59,816 nucleotides of DNA from an uncultured Bacteroidia bacterium. GTDB lineage: Bacteria; Bacteroidota; Bacteroidia; Bacteroidales; UBA932. Positions within the stretch are counted from its first letter, which is position 1. Each line of letters begins with the position of its first letter. A model generated the notes under the pieces. It did not search any database. It was not told the origin of the DNA and saw only the letters and a list, made by a program, of their open reading frames with translations. Of this stretch, positions 47,304 to 57,066 are shown in pieces. The stretch is from assembly GCA_902789435.1 (NCBI GenBank), contig CADAOA010000003.1, positions 2,846-62,661 of the forward strand, in the 5' to 3' direction. The translations under genes and the position numbers were made by a program.

Positions 47304-49322
47304 TCATTTTCCTCTTTTTGCCAGGAGTTCCTTCAGGGCATTCATCTCGTCGCGGAATCTGGCGGCACTTATGAAGTCCAGTTCCTTAGCAGCGTTTTCC
47401 ATTTTTATCCTTGAACTGTCAATGCTTTTCCTCAGGTCTGAGTCAGACATCGACGAAAGAACAGGATCGTTTGCAACACTCTCCGCATCAGGCACATCGA
47501 ATCTTGAAGCAATCTCTGCCAAAGTTCTGTCGCGACCCAGTACATTCCTTTCCACCTTTTCAATCTGGGTAGGGGTGATGTTGTGGGCTTTGTTGTAGTC
47601 CTGCTGCTTCTTTCTTCGGCGGTTGGTCTCGTCAATTGTTTCCATCATGCTGCGGGTTATGGTATCTGCATACATTATGACGCAGCCATTGAGGTTACGG
47701 GCGGCGCGTCCCGCCGTCTGGGTAAGGGCGGTGGTGCTCCTGAGGAATCCCTCCTTGTCCGCATCCAGTATGGCCACCAGGGAAACCTGCGGCAGGTCAA
47801 GACCTTCCCTGAGGAGGTTCACTCCAATCAGCACGTCGAACAGTCCCTTCTGGAAATCTTCGATTATCTGGATCCTTTCCATAGTATCCACGTCGGAATG
47901 GATGTAGCTGCATCTTACCCCGTTACCTGACAAATACTTGTAAAGGTCTTCCGCCATTTTCTTGGTAAGTGTGGTGACCAGTATCCTCTCGTCCTTTTCT
48001 GCCCGGAGGGCAATCTCCTCCATCAGGTCGTCTATCTGGTTCTTTGTAGGCCTTACAATTACCGGAGGGTCAAGAAGACCAGTAGGCCTTACTAGTTGCT
48101 CCGCGATAAGTCCCTGGCTTTCTTCAAGTTCAAAGTCTGCCGGAGTGGCGCTCACATAAACGGTCTGATTGGTAAGGGCCTGGAATTCCTCAAACCTGAG
48201 CGGTCGGTTGTCGGCAGCGGCAGGAAGACGGAATCCATACTCTATCAGAGTCTGTTTCCTGGAGCGGTCTCCTCCGCTCATCGCCCTTATCTGCGGTATG
48301 GTCACGTGGCTCTCGTCTATGAAAGTTATGTAGTCTTTCGGGAAATAGTCCAGCAGGCAGAAAGGCCTTGTTCCAGCCGGCCTTCCGTCAAAGTACCTGG
48401 AGTAGTTCTCGATTCCGGGGCACCATCCCAGTTCCTTTATCATCTCGAGGTCGTATTCCACCCTCTGCTTCAGGCGGTTGGCTTCGTGATTCTTTCCAAT
48501 ATCCATAAAGTATCCGTACCTGAGAACCAAGTCATCCTGTATCTGTTTTACAGCCAGAGCCATCCTTTCCTTGGTCGTGGAGAATATGTTTGCAGGATAT
48601 ATTGAAATCTCATCGCGATACTCCTTGGTTGTTCCGCTGACTGGATCGAATATCTCAATCTCCTCCACGGTGTTCCCGAAGAAAACGATCCTTGCTCCCT
48701 CTTCTCCGTATGCCAGGTAAATGTCCACGCTGTCTCCGTTCACCCTGAAAGTTCCACGTTTGAACTCCACGTCGCTTCTGGAGTACATGCTGTCCACCAA
48801 CTTATAAAGGAAAGAATTCCTGGCTATGGCATCACCCACCTTCACGGTTATCGTATTGGCGTGGAAATCCGCCGGATTGCCTATGCCGTAAAGGCAAGAT
48901 ACGGAGGATATTACAATTACATCCCTTCTTCCCGAAAGCAGCGCCGCCGATGCCGCAATCCTGAGTTTGTCTATCTCATCGTTGATACTGAGGTCTTTTT
49001 CGATGTAAGTGTCTGTGGTAGGGATATAAGCCTCCGGCTGGTAATAGTCGTAGTAGGATACGAAATACTCCACCGCGTTCTCCGGAAAGAATGCCTTGAA
49101 CTCTCCGTACAGCTGTGCGGCCAGAGTCTTGTTGTGGCTGAGTATCAGAGCAGGACGCCCAAGCCTCGCTATGGCGTTTGCCATGGTGAATGTCTTGCCG
49201 CTTCCCGTTACTCCGAGCAGCGTAACGGCTTTCTCCCCATCCTCGACAGCCCGTACAATGGCGTCAATGGCTTCCGGCTGGTCTCCCGTTGGCTTGTATC
49301 TTGAATCTAACTTGAAATCCAT
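47304..49322 (-). CDS. uvrB: excinuclease ABC subunit B
   Basis: Helicase-like damage-verifying subunit of nucleotide excision repair, 672 aa. Walker A GVTGSGKTF at residues 37-45, the beta-hairpin stretch YFVSYYDYYQPEAYIP (about 90), DESHVTIPQ (motif II region), TLTKKMAEDL, GVNLLREGLDLPQVSLV and TQTAGRAARN (motifs IV to VI). A C-terminal UVR motif (AAKELDFISAARFRDEM) binds UvrC. It lies between the M28 peptidase gene (13 bp upstream) and the RSH gene. Confidence 0.97.
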   Translation of the reverse strand: MDFKLDSRYKPTGDQPEAIDAIVRAVEDGEKAVTLLGVTGSGKTFTMANAIARLGRPALILSHNKTLAAQLYGEFKAFFPENAVEYFVSYYDYYQPEAYIPTTDTYIEKDLSINDEIDKLRIAASAALLSGRRDVIVISSVSCLYGIGNPADFHANTITVKVGDAIARNSFLYKLVDSMYSRSDVEFKRGTFRVNGDSVDIYLAYGEEGARIVFFGNTVEEIEIFDPVSGTTKEYRDEISIYPANIFSTTKERMALAVKQIQDDLVLRYGYFMDIGKNHEANRLKQRVEYDLEMIKELGWCPGIENYSRYFDGRPAGTRPFCLLDYFPKDYITFIDESHVTIPQIRAMSGGDRSRKQTLIEYGFRLPAAADNRPLRFEEFQALTNQTVYVSATPADFELEESQGLIAEQLVRPTGLLDPPVIVRPTKNQIDDLMEEIALRAEKDERILVTTLTKKMAEDLYKYLSGNGVRCSYIHSDVDTMERIQIIEDFQKGLFDVLIGVNLLREGLDLPQVSLVAILDADKEGFLRSTTALTQTAGRAARNLNGCVIMYADTITRSMMETIDETNRRRKKQQDYNKAHNITPTQIEKVERNVLGRDRTLAEIASRFDVPDAESVANDPVLSSMSDSDLRKSIDSSRIKMENAAKELDFISAARFRDEMNALKELLAKRGK

Positions 49323-49335
49323 CTCTATTATCTTT

Positions 49336-50331
49336 CTACTCTGACATACCTGCGATATTGCACACCGCCTTGAATATATACTTGCATCTTTCGGTCAGGG
49401 CATTGAAGTTTATAATCCCGATATCATCTGAAGTCTTGTTGGTGTATTTATGCACTCCGCTGGTTATCACGATGGCCGGTATACCTGCATCCCGGAAGGA
49501 AACCTGGTCTCCCATCTCATATAGCATATCGTGGACTTTCTTGTTACCGTAACAGGTGAAATCCAGCACTATAGGCTTATCTTCACTGTTGGCTTCCAAA
49601 AAGCATTTCTTGACAGATTCATCTGCATTGTCCATACCAAGGAACAACAGATAGTTCTTAGGCAGCAGTCCTCCCGTCTCCGCTTCTTTCGGCGGGGCAA
49701 GTGTCGTCCCGATCTGGTCCAGGTTTATCATCAGCGATATGGAAGATTTGTCTGCTGTCTGTTCCGAGAGGAATCTTGAACTTCCCAGACACTCCAGCTG
49801 CTTTGCGTCAAAGGCCACCAGGCAGATATTGCACTTCGGATGCTTTCCTTCCGAAGCAAGTGCAGCCAGTGCCTTTCCCACCTCAATCAGGGCCGCAACT
49901 CCAGAGGCATTGTTGTCCGCTCCGGGATAAATCCTTCCACCCAGAACTCCCAGGCCGTCATAATGTGCGCCAATTACCAGTGTCTTAGGCGATGCTACTG
50001 AAGAATCTGCCGGAATAATTCCTATTACATTGATTCCCAGTGCTCTTTCATTTCCTTTCCAGTACCAGAAACCATACAGGTATGACTCTCCCCTCATTCC
50101 CACTCCCGCGTCGAAGAAAGCATCTGTTATTACATTCAGGCTTCTTTTAATTTCTTCCGTTCCGCTTTCCCTTCCCTTGAGAAAAGGATCCGTCAAAGAA
50201 GTCATGGTATTCTTCAGACTCTGCTTTGAAATCAGTTTCCGGGCTTTTGATACGGAATTATTTTCCTGAGCGGACAAATTGCCCGTCAGCAGGAGAATGA
50301 ATCCAGCAATAAACATAAGCCTGAAAAACAT
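49336..50331 (-). CDS. exported M28-family protein lacking the catalytic Glu pair
   Basis: A 331-residue M28 (aminopeptidase Y-like) protein with a signal peptide (1-22, ending LSAQ). Metal ligands are seen: His123 and Asp125 in GAHYDGLG, Asp139 in GADNNASGVA, Asp205 in NLDQIG, and a late His in SGVHKYTNK. The general-base and bridging Glu-Glu pair that should precede GLxGS is Lys177-Gln178 (FDAKQLECLGSSRF). It may be inactive or altered. I chose ATG 50331: the earlier in-frame ATG 50361 lies within the -7 element TAACTTTG (50366-50359). Confidence 0.82.
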   Translation of the reverse strand: MFFRLMFIAGFILLLTGNLSAQENNSVSKARKLISKQSLKNTMTSLTDPFLKGRESGTEEIKRSLNVITDAFFDAGVGMRGESYLYGFWYWKGNERALGINVIGIIPADSSVASPKTLVIGAHYDGLGVLGGRIYPGADNNASGVAALIEVGKALAALASEGKHPKCNICLVAFDAKQLECLGSSRFLSEQTADKSSISLMINLDQIGTTLAPPKEAETGGLLPKNYLLFLGMDNADESVKKCFLEANSEDKPIVLDFTCYGNKKVHDMLYEMGDQVSFRDAGIPAIVITSGVHKYTNKTSDDIGIINFNALTERCKYIFKAVCNIAGMSE

Positions 50332-50358
50332 ATTTCTTGACACAGATTGCATATTTGA

Positions 50359-50366
50359 CAAAGTTA
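50359..50366 (-). promoter_or_regulatory. -7 promoter element for the M28 gene
   Basis: Minus-strand TAACTTTG matches TAnnTTTG. A start near 50355 gives a leader of about 24 nt to ATG 50331. Confidence 0.5.
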
Positions 50367-50389
50367 GGACTTTTTTCCGCGATTAGCAT

Positions 50390-50397
50390 TATCTTTG
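50390..50397 (+). promoter_or_regulatory. -7 promoter element for the TPR gene
   Basis: TATCTTTG matches TAnnTTTG, predicting a start near 50401, about 10 nt before ATG 50411. It is divergent from the M28 element 24 bp away. Confidence 0.55.
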
Positions 50398-50410
50398 TAT
50401 GGATGTCATT

Positions 50411-52444
50411 ATGATGAAAAGAAGTTTTGCTATAGGTCTTGTTCTTTGGTTGCTTGCTTGCCTGGCGCCAGTCCGTGGCTTTGCGCAGTATGACATAGAC
50501 CAGTTCTTCTTGAGGGGTAGGCAGCTTCTGATTGACGGAAAGTATTCTTCGGCGATAGACAATTTCAACACGCTGGTCAGGATAGACTCCACGCTTTATG
50601 ACGCATACTTTTTCAGGGGCATTGCTAAGTACAACCTTGGAGATTTCATAGGTGCGGAGCGGGATTTTGACAAATCGCTGAGCCTGAATCCACTGTATAC
50701 TCCGGCATATCATTACAGGGCTATTACCCTCAGCCGTACGGGAAAGTACGAGGCGGCGCTCAAAGACCTTGAAGAAGCCGTGGACCTGAGGCCGAGCTAC
50801 ACGGGCCTTTATTTCAGCAGGGGAGTGACATATTTCCTTTCCCAGCAGTTCGAGAAGGCAGTGGAAGACTTCAACAAGTTCATCCGTCAGGACGGAAAGG
50901 AGCCGGACGCCTATCTGAACAGAGGCGCGGCATATACTTTCCTCGGCGACACTCTCAAGGCGCTGGATGATTACAATAAGGCTATTAGTTTGAATATCAG
51001 CGATCCCGAAGGTTATATCAGAAGATCGAGGATTTATTTCATGCAGGGAAGCGACTCTCTTGCGCTTAAAGACCTTGATCATGCTATAAGGCTGGATACG
51101 GCAAATACCTTCGCTTACTTTAACCGTGCGATAATTCTGTATGAGAAGAAAGATATCAACGGTGCGCTGGACGATTTGAACAAGGTTCTCCTTTATGAAC
51201 CGGGCAATGCGCTCACTCTTTACAACAGGGCATTGATACGCTCTCAGATAGGGGATTTTGACAATGCTCTGGATGATTACGACAGGGTGATTGCCGTAAA
51301 TCCCCAGAATGTGCTGGCTTATTTCAACCGTGCGGCGGTTTTCCTGCAGATGAACCGTTTCAGAGATGCGATGGACGATTACTCCCAGTGCATAAACCTC
51401 TATCCGGACTTTGCAAAGGCTTATATGAACAGGGCTTATGCGAAGGCCAGGCTTGGACAGTATAACTCTGCCAGAAGGGATGAGGAGATCGCAAAGGAAA
51501 AGGTCAAGGAATACCGCTACAAGACAAGGGATAGCGTTTCAGCCCAGATATTTGCAGACACTACAAAGAGATTCGACCAGATGATATCCCTAGAATCCGA
51601 CTTTGCAAAGCGTGACTTTTCCAACAACGAACTCCTTCAGTACAGGGATGTCGATATCCAGCTAAAGCCGCTGTTCAAGTTCAACCTGGCCGAAAAACGT
51701 CCGGAAAGGATGGCTATGGACGGCAAATATGAGTCCATTAAGATGGAGAACTTCATAGAGGATCTTCCGGTTGCCTCGAACCTTGAGGCGGTAAGGCACT
51801 CTTATGATTCCCAGGAACTTGACCGCGGCCAGAAACGGCAGCGGGATTCCCTTAGCAAGGTAATATCCAGGATGGTTGAAAGGGATGAGGCCATAGACGC
51901 TTTGGTTTATTTCTCCAGGGCTCTTGCAAATGACTCCCAGAACCGCTACAACGAGGCTCTCGGAGATTATGACAAGGCGGTGAACCTTCAGCCGGAGAAT
52001 CCGTTCTTCTACATAAACCGGGGGGCACTGCAGGCAGAGATGATAGACTTCATTTCGTCCATGGAGCAGAACGTCCAGGTCCTCTCGCTGGATAATTCCC
52101 GAACAGCAAGGGCCAGGGTCAACGAGAACCGCTCAACCTATGACTATACGGCTGCCATCCACGATATGAAGAAAGCTGTGGCCCTTATGCCTGAATTCCC
52201 ATATTCCTATTACAATCTGGGAAACCTGTACACCTTGTCTTCAGACCTTCCGGAAGCCATACTCCAATACACCAAGGCTATTCAGCTCTATCCTAATCTG
52301 TCTGAGGCTTATTACAATAGGGGACTTGTCCTTATTTATCTGAAAGACAGTGAAAAAGGATGCCTGGATATGAGTAAGGCAGGGGAGTTGGGCGTAGAGG
52401 AAGCCTACAGCGTTATCAGCAAGTATTGCATCAAGAAGCAGTAG
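50411..52444 (+). CDS. exported TPR-repeat protein
   Basis: A 677-residue exported protein with a signal peptide (residues 1-26, ending GFAQ) and at least eleven TPR units in two blocks. Block one covers about 30-360, with repeats such as AYFNRAAVFLQMNRFRDAMDD; block two covers about 495-670. They are split by a charged non-TPR linker (about 365-490). TPR units bind protein partners. Outer-membrane or periplasmic assembly roles are common for such Bacteroidetes proteins, but no partner is evident. ATG 50411 was chosen because the first in-frame ATG (50399) falls on the predicted transcription start; ATG 50414 is equally possible. Confidence 0.82.
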   Translation: MMKRSFAIGLVLWLLACLAPVRGFAQYDIDQFFLRGRQLLIDGKYSSAIDNFNTLVRIDSTLYDAYFFRGIAKYNLGDFIGAERDFDKSLSLNPLYTPAYHYRAITLSRTGKYEAALKDLEEAVDLRPSYTGLYFSRGVTYFLSQQFEKAVEDFNKFIRQDGKEPDAYLNRGAAYTFLGDTLKALDDYNKAISLNISDPEGYIRRSRIYFMQGSDSLALKDLDHAIRLDTANTFAYFNRAIILYEKKDINGALDDLNKVLLYEPGNALTLYNRALIRSQIGDFDNALDDYDRVIAVNPQNVLAYFNRAAVFLQMNRFRDAMDDYSQCINLYPDFAKAYMNRAYAKARLGQYNSARRDEEIAKEKVKEYRYKTRDSVSAQIFADTTKRFDQMISLESDFAKRDFSNNELLQYRDVDIQLKPLFKFNLAEKRPERMAMDGKYESIKMENFIEDLPVASNLEAVRHSYDSQELDRGQKRQRDSLSKVISRMVERDEAIDALVYFSRALANDSQNRYNEALGDYDKAVNLQPENPFFYINRGALQAEMIDFISSMEQNVQVLSLDNSRTARARVNENRSTYDYTAAIHDMKKAVALMPEFPYSYYNLGNLYTLSSDLPEAILQYTKAIQLYPNLSEAYYNRGLVLIYLKDSEKGCLDMSKAGELGVEEAYSVISKYCIKKQ

Positions 52445-52445
52445 T

Positions 52446-53774
52446 CTATTTCTTAATCACGGCAGAATCCACCACATTTCCCTCTCTGTCCAGCAGGGTT
52501 AGGGTTATGGAATGCTTGTCGACCTCCATGAGCATGGCTCCGATTGTCCTGCCGCCTTCCGTCCAGCGTTTTGCTATTATGTCCTGATTGTGGGTGAGTT
52601 CTCCCATCTCCATTCCTCTTTCATTGTCTGAAGACGGAGTCTGGATATACAGTGTCGGGAGATTCTGGCTTCTGACATAGATGTGGTTGTTGGCACCGAG
52701 TGCCAGATCCACTCCGCATTCTTCAAACAGGTCTTTCCAGCGCCTGTACTGGCTGGTCTTGCCGTTTTCACCGAAGAACCACTGATAATGTTCGCACACA
52801 ATCTTGAATTTGGCATCACTCTCTTTGAGGACTTTGCGGGCCCACTCCTGGGCTTTGGCAAGACCGGTGCTGTCTCTCATGCTTTCGCTGTTGAGCATCA
52901 CGAACAGGGTGTTGCCGTAAGTGAAGTGATAGCATACTCCTTCTTCTCCCTCATATCCGTTGAGAGGGTTGGCCGTGGCGTTCTTGAAGTACTGGTTGGT
53001 CAGCTGGTATTTCCTGGACATGTTGTCGTGGTTGCCGTTCAGCCCCGCCCACATATAGCTTCTGAAAGCATCCTGGCTGTACATCTCTTTCCAGAAAGAC
53101 CAGCTCCCGCCCCAGGCGCACACATCTCCAAGATGAAGCACCCAGTCGAATCCGCGTTTGTTTTTGCCTTCGGCATAGGAGTTCACGGTCTTTACCATAT
53201 TCATCGCTGAGACCAACCTCTTTGGCAGCGGAGGGTAACTATGGTAGTCGGAGATTATGCAGGCGCTCCATTCCTTCCTACCGGCAGTGGTGAAGGTGCT
53301 GGTTGTGGAGGATACATAGCGCTGTATCTGGTAATCATCCTTATAGACACCTACGATCCAGTAGTCGTACCGGGTATCGGGCTTGAGGTTCTTGAAAGAA
53401 CAGCTGAATTTGTGGAAGACGGCATCTTCGTAGAAATTCTCCCCGTTGGCCTTCTTGGAATAGATGCTGTCGTAAACAGTGCAGAGCGTCAGTTCTGACG
53501 GAAGAAGCCTGTAGCCACCGGCCGAGCGCTTCTTGCGGCTGGAAACCAGATAAACATAACATTCGGAGATGTTTCTGTCTGCGGCGAAGCTCACGTTCAT
53601 CTGTGTGGAACAATCCTCTCCAGGACAGGTGTTTACACTGAAAATGTATTGTCCTGAAGTATCTATCGGGATATTGAAGGTTTCTTTGTCTGCCCTGTGC
53701 TGTGAATAAGAGACATTTTCCACCAAGAGTGTGGCGCTCAGGCAGAGAACAGCAAGTATGAATAATCTTTTCAT
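52446..53774 (-). CDS. exported calcineurin-like metallophosphoesterase
   Basis: A 442-residue purple-acid-phosphatase-like enzyme with a signal peptide (residues 1-24) and an N-terminal FN3-like domain (about 25-150). The catalytic domain has the five metal-binding motifs: IISDYHSYP, HLGDVCAWGG, NGNHDN, CEHYQWFF and GANNHIYVRS. It probably hydrolyses phosphate esters in the periplasm. The frame is open further upstream to 54362, but that would cover the whole start of the opposite-strand lipoprotein gene. ATG 53774 gives a proper signal peptide and lies about 18 nt after a TATCTTTG element. Confidence 0.87.
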   Translation of the reverse strand: MKRLFILAVLCLSATLLVENVSYSQHRADKETFNIPIDTSGQYIFSVNTCPGEDCSTQMNVSFAADRNISECYVYLVSSRKKRSAGGYRLLPSELTLCTVYDSIYSKKANGENFYEDAVFHKFSCSFKNLKPDTRYDYWIVGVYKDDYQIQRYVSSTTSTFTTAGRKEWSACIISDYHSYPPLPKRLVSAMNMVKTVNSYAEGKNKRGFDWVLHLGDVCAWGGSWSFWKEMYSQDAFRSYMWAGLNGNHDNMSRKYQLTNQYFKNATANPLNGYEGEEGVCYHFTYGNTLFVMLNSESMRDSTGLAKAQEWARKVLKESDAKFKIVCEHYQWFFGENGKTSQYRRWKDLFEECGVDLALGANNHIYVRSQNLPTLYIQTPSSDNERGMEMGELTHNQDIIAKRWTEGGRTIGAMLMEVDKHSITLTLLDREGNVVDSAVIKK

Positions 53775-53795
53775 TTGTCTGGTGGTTTTCTTTGT

Positions 53796-53803
53796 CAAAG
53801 ATA
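53796..53803 (-). promoter_or_regulatory. -7 promoter element for the metallophosphoesterase gene
   Basis: Minus-strand TATCTTTG matches TAnnTTTG; start near 53792, about 18 nt before ATG 53774. This helps decide the start of that gene. Confidence 0.55.
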
Positions 53804-53846
53804 ATTCAAATAGTTTTGCTAAATTGCAGAAATTATTGGAATCGAT

Positions 53847-54614
53847 ATGAAAGCAACAAAAATCATTGCATGCGCAGCCCTTTGTCTTGCCGTCTGCGCA
53901 ATTTCCTGCAAAAACAACGGAAAGACCGCCCAAGGACCTGATAAACATGTAGCCAAGTATGTCAAGCAGAGGGTGGAGCAAATGATGAAGACTGAACATA
54001 TAGGCCTGAAAGAAAGGCCTCTTTTCTATACGGACACCTTGCTCGGCCTGTATAGGGAGATAGATTGTCTGAAACACATAGCCAATGACGTGTATATGGA
54101 CTTCCAGTGGAGCGGAAAAGTCTTTGACGTGTGCAGTCCGGACGAAAGGAGCCTTTCCATTGAACAGATAAGGATGAAATCCGACACCCAGGCGGAGGCT
54201 GACCTTTTCTACGAGGATCCTCCTTGCTACGAATTCAGATACACTTTGCTTCTTGAATTCAAAGGTGATGACTGGTACATAAATGACGTTATCTGGAAAA
54301 GTGCCACCCCAACCAGGGAGACAGAAGAAGCCCGCAAATACATAGCCGGCCAGATCAAGCATTTCCAGGAACTTGACGGCAGCGGCATAGACAAATTGCT
54401 GGAGGAGGTAGAGATCTTTGTCCCGACATATGACAAAGGCACCATATTCAGTGAAAACCCGGAAGAGGTCGGCATCTATCTCGATAACATCTCTAATCTT
54501 CAGAAGATGCTCAAGAAGAACCCGAAATACAAGGCTTCTTATGACGAGTGGTTCTCATCTTATATGGAAAGAGTCAGGAAAGAGGCTTCAGAACACGGAA
54601 TAGAAATACAGTAA
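53847..54614 (+). CDS. DUF3828-like lipoprotein
   Basis: A 255-residue lipoprotein with lipobox AISC (about residue 21). The N-terminal half (KHVAKYVKQRVEQMMKT, RPLFYTDTLLGLYREID, TLLLEFKGDDWYINDVIW) resembles DUF3828-type domains of exported Bacteroidetes proteins. The C-terminal half is helical (DKLLEEVEIFV, ISNLQKMLKKNPKYK). Function unknown. The S9 peptidase gene starts 13 bp later. Confidence 0.65.
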   Translation: MKATKIIACAALCLAVCAISCKNNGKTAQGPDKHVAKYVKQRVEQMMKTEHIGLKERPLFYTDTLLGLYREIDCLKHIANDVYMDFQWSGKVFDVCSPDERSLSIEQIRMKSDTQAEADLFYEDPPCYEFRYTLLLEFKGDDWYINDVIWKSATPTRETEEARKYIAGQIKHFQELDGSGIDKLLEEVEIFVPTYDKGTIFSENPEEVGIYLDNISNLQKMLKKNPKYKASYDEWFSSYMERVRKEASEHGIEIQ

Positions 54615-54627
54615 TCATTATCGCGAT

Positions 54628-57063
54628 ATGACCATTAATAAAGCTTTGTTTGCTTCAATACTGCTGCTGGTTGCCCCGGTTTCATATTCACAGAAGACAA
54701 GCACGGTGGTGGACAGGTTCAATTACGCCGGACCTTACAAGGTATCTTCTCCACTGTTCGAGACCAAGGATGCCAAAGGAAAGGCTTTCGATGCCAAGAG
54801 CCTTATGGACGCCGCTCCGCTTAAAGGCAGGCAGACATCAGAAGTCCCTGCGGGTGCAGTCCCTGCCTGTGAAGGCAAGAGCGTAGGGGTGTTCTCCTTC
54901 TTTATCAACGACCTGAATTTCAAAAAGGTGGATGTGGAGATAAAGGGAGCCGGGAACTACAAGGCATACCTGGACGGCAAGGAAAGCCCGCTAAAGGGGC
55001 TCAAACTGGATCCGAGGCGGCACCGCATAGACATCAAGGTTCTCGGCGACGGAGAGGGCAAGGATTCCCTTTTCGTAACTCTCAAATCAGACAGCGAGAT
55101 TGCCTGGAGTCTTTCTCCGAAGCATTTCTTCGGGATGGACGAGGTCCTTTACGGCGAGAAGATGGGGAATGCAAGCATTTCCGAAAATGGTCAGTTTATA
55201 ATCGTAAACACTTCAGATACAGACCGCAAGGCCAAGAGCACCCGCAAGACTCAGCTTAAAGAAGTCGCAACCGGGAAAGTCCTCAGGGAAAAGGGCGGCA
55301 TCTTCTGGCTCAACGGCGGAAACGAGTACGCCTGGTATGAGACTGTGGACGGTAACCGCAAGCTCTGGAAAGCCACTCCGGGCGGAGCTGACGAACTGGT
55401 CGCCGAGAACCTGCCAAAGGGAAACATATTCCTCGTTCCTAACATGAAGTTCATGATTATCGCCGAGGAATCAGAAGGCCCTAAGGAAGACGAGAACGTT
55501 TACCAGATTCTGGATCCTGATGACAGGCAGCCGGGCTGGAGAGACCGCACCTACATGAGCTATTACGACCTTGAAACAGGCAGTCTCAGAAGACTCTCTT
55601 TCGGCAGCAAATCTGTCTATCCTATGGATATTTCAGATGATTCCAGATATATGCTTGTGGGAATAAGGAACCTTCAGGTTCAGAAGAGGCCGTCCCACAG
55701 CACAGATGTCTGCATCGTTGACCTTGAGACCTGGGCTGTAGACACAATTATCAAAGGCGACGGTTTCCTTTCCAGGGCGATGTTCTCGCCAGATGCCAAG
55801 AGCCTTCTGGTTCTGGGTTCTCCGGAGACCTTCGGCGGCATCGGCAACATGACCCCTGGCCAGACTCCGAACATGTACGATATCCAGATGTACATATTTG
55901 ACATAGCCAGCCGCAGTGCAAGATGCCTTACCAGGAACTTTGACCCTTCAATAGACGGGGTGGTGTGGAACCGCAATGACGGAAAGATCTATGCCGGAGT
56001 TACAGAAGGCGAATTCAAGACTCTGTACACTTTTGACCCGAAGACGGGCAAAAGCCGCAAACTGAGCCAGATGCCTGAGGTCGTGACTTCCTGGAACCTG
56101 CCTGAAAACGGCCAGACGATGTGCTATGTGGGTGGCGGAGCGTCATCTCCATCAAAACTTTACATCAAGGACGTAAAGAAAGACAAGGACTATCTGCTGG
56201 AAGATGTTTCCGCAGACAAATATGAAGACGTGATAATGGGCGAGTGCAAGGCCTGGAGCTTCACCAACCGCCTCGGCGACGAGATTCAGGGAAGGTTCTA
56301 TCTTCCTCCCGGATTCGATCCTGAGAAGAAGTATCCGATGATTGTCAACTACTATGGTGGCTGCACTCCTACAACCCGCTCTCTTGAAAGCCGTTACCCT
56401 CAGCAGTACTATGCTTCTCTGGGCTATGTCGTTTATGTGATCCAGCCAAGCGGGGCCATAGGTTTCGGCCAGAAGTTCTCCGCCCGCCATGTGGAGACCT
56501 GGGGCGATTATGTGGCTGACGATATAATTGAGGGCGTGAAGAAGTTCTGCGATGCCCATCCGTTTGTTCTCCGCGACAAGATCGGATGCATCGGAGCAAG
56601 CTACGGCGGATTCATGACACAATACTTGCAGACCAAGACAGACATCTTCGCCTGTGCCGTTTCCCATGCCGGAATAAGCAACATTGCAAGTTACTGGGGA
56701 GAAGGCTATTGGGGATATTCCTACGGCCACGTGGCCAGCGCCGAGAGCTATCCGTGGAACAATCCGGACATGTACACAAAGCATTCTCCGCTTTTCAACG
56801 CGGACAAGATCCACACTCCGCTGCTTCTGCTTCACGGTTCTGCAGACACCAACGTGCCTCACATCGAGAGTATCCAGATGTTCACCGCCCTGAAGATTCT
56901 GGGCAGGGAAGTCGCCTTCGTGGAAGTGAAGGGAGAAAACCACTGGATTCTGGAATACGGCAAGAGAATCAAGTGGAGCAACACCATTATGGCTTGGTTC
57001 CAGAAGTATCTGAAAGACGATCCTTCCTGGTGGGATAGCCTTTATCCTGAGAAAAACCTATAG
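54628..57063 (+). CDS. exported S9 prolyl oligopeptidase family serine peptidase
   Basis: An 811-residue periplasmic peptidase (signal peptide 1-21, ending SYSQ). The middle is a beta-propeller-like region with repeated strand motifs (about 190-530), and the C-terminal 250 residues are an alpha/beta hydrolase. The nucleophile is Ser in GASYGGFMTQ (about residue 656), the acid is Asp in LHGSADTNVPH, and the base is His in KGENHWIL. The layout matches DPP IV/prolyl tripeptidyl peptidases of Bacteroidetes, which release di- or tripeptides ending in proline. It follows the lipoprotein and precedes the zinc-ribbon gene by 3 bp. Confidence 0.9.
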   Translation: MTINKALFASILLLVAPVSYSQKTSTVVDRFNYAGPYKVSSPLFETKDAKGKAFDAKSLMDAAPLKGRQTSEVPAGAVPACEGKSVGVFSFFINDLNFKKVDVEIKGAGNYKAYLDGKESPLKGLKLDPRRHRIDIKVLGDGEGKDSLFVTLKSDSEIAWSLSPKHFFGMDEVLYGEKMGNASISENGQFIIVNTSDTDRKAKSTRKTQLKEVATGKVLREKGGIFWLNGGNEYAWYETVDGNRKLWKATPGGADELVAENLPKGNIFLVPNMKFMIIAEESEGPKEDENVYQILDPDDRQPGWRDRTYMSYYDLETGSLRRLSFGSKSVYPMDISDDSRYMLVGIRNLQVQKRPSHSTDVCIVDLETWAVDTIIKGDGFLSRAMFSPDAKSLLVLGSPETFGGIGNMTPGQTPNMYDIQMYIFDIASRSARCLTRNFDPSIDGVVWNRNDGKIYAGVTEGEFKTLYTFDPKTGKSRKLSQMPEVVTSWNLPENGQTMCYVGGGASSPSKLYIKDVKKDKDYLLEDVSADKYEDVIMGECKAWSFTNRLGDEIQGRFYLPPGFDPEKKYPMIVNYYGGCTPTTRSLESRYPQQYYASLGYVVYVIQPSGAIGFGQKFSARHVETWGDYVADDIIEGVKKFCDAHPFVLRDKIGCIGASYGGFMTQYLQTKTDIFACAVSHAGISNIASYWGEGYWGYSYGHVASAESYPWNNPDMYTKHSPLFNADKIHTPLLLLHGSADTNVPHIESIQMFTALKILGREVAFVEVKGENHWILEYGKRIKWSNTIMAWFQKYLKDDPSWWDSLYPEKNL

Positions 57064-57066
57064 GAA

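Noticed and set aside
53775-54362. Upstream extension of the metallophosphoesterase frame (196 extra codons)
   Set aside because: It lies antisense to a credible lipoprotein gene, and the internal ATG 53774 gives a proper signal peptide and follows a promoter element.
56152-56943. 263-codon minus-strand frame under the S9 peptidase gene
   Set aside because: It covers the conserved catalytic region of the peptidase in the opposite frame; shadow only.
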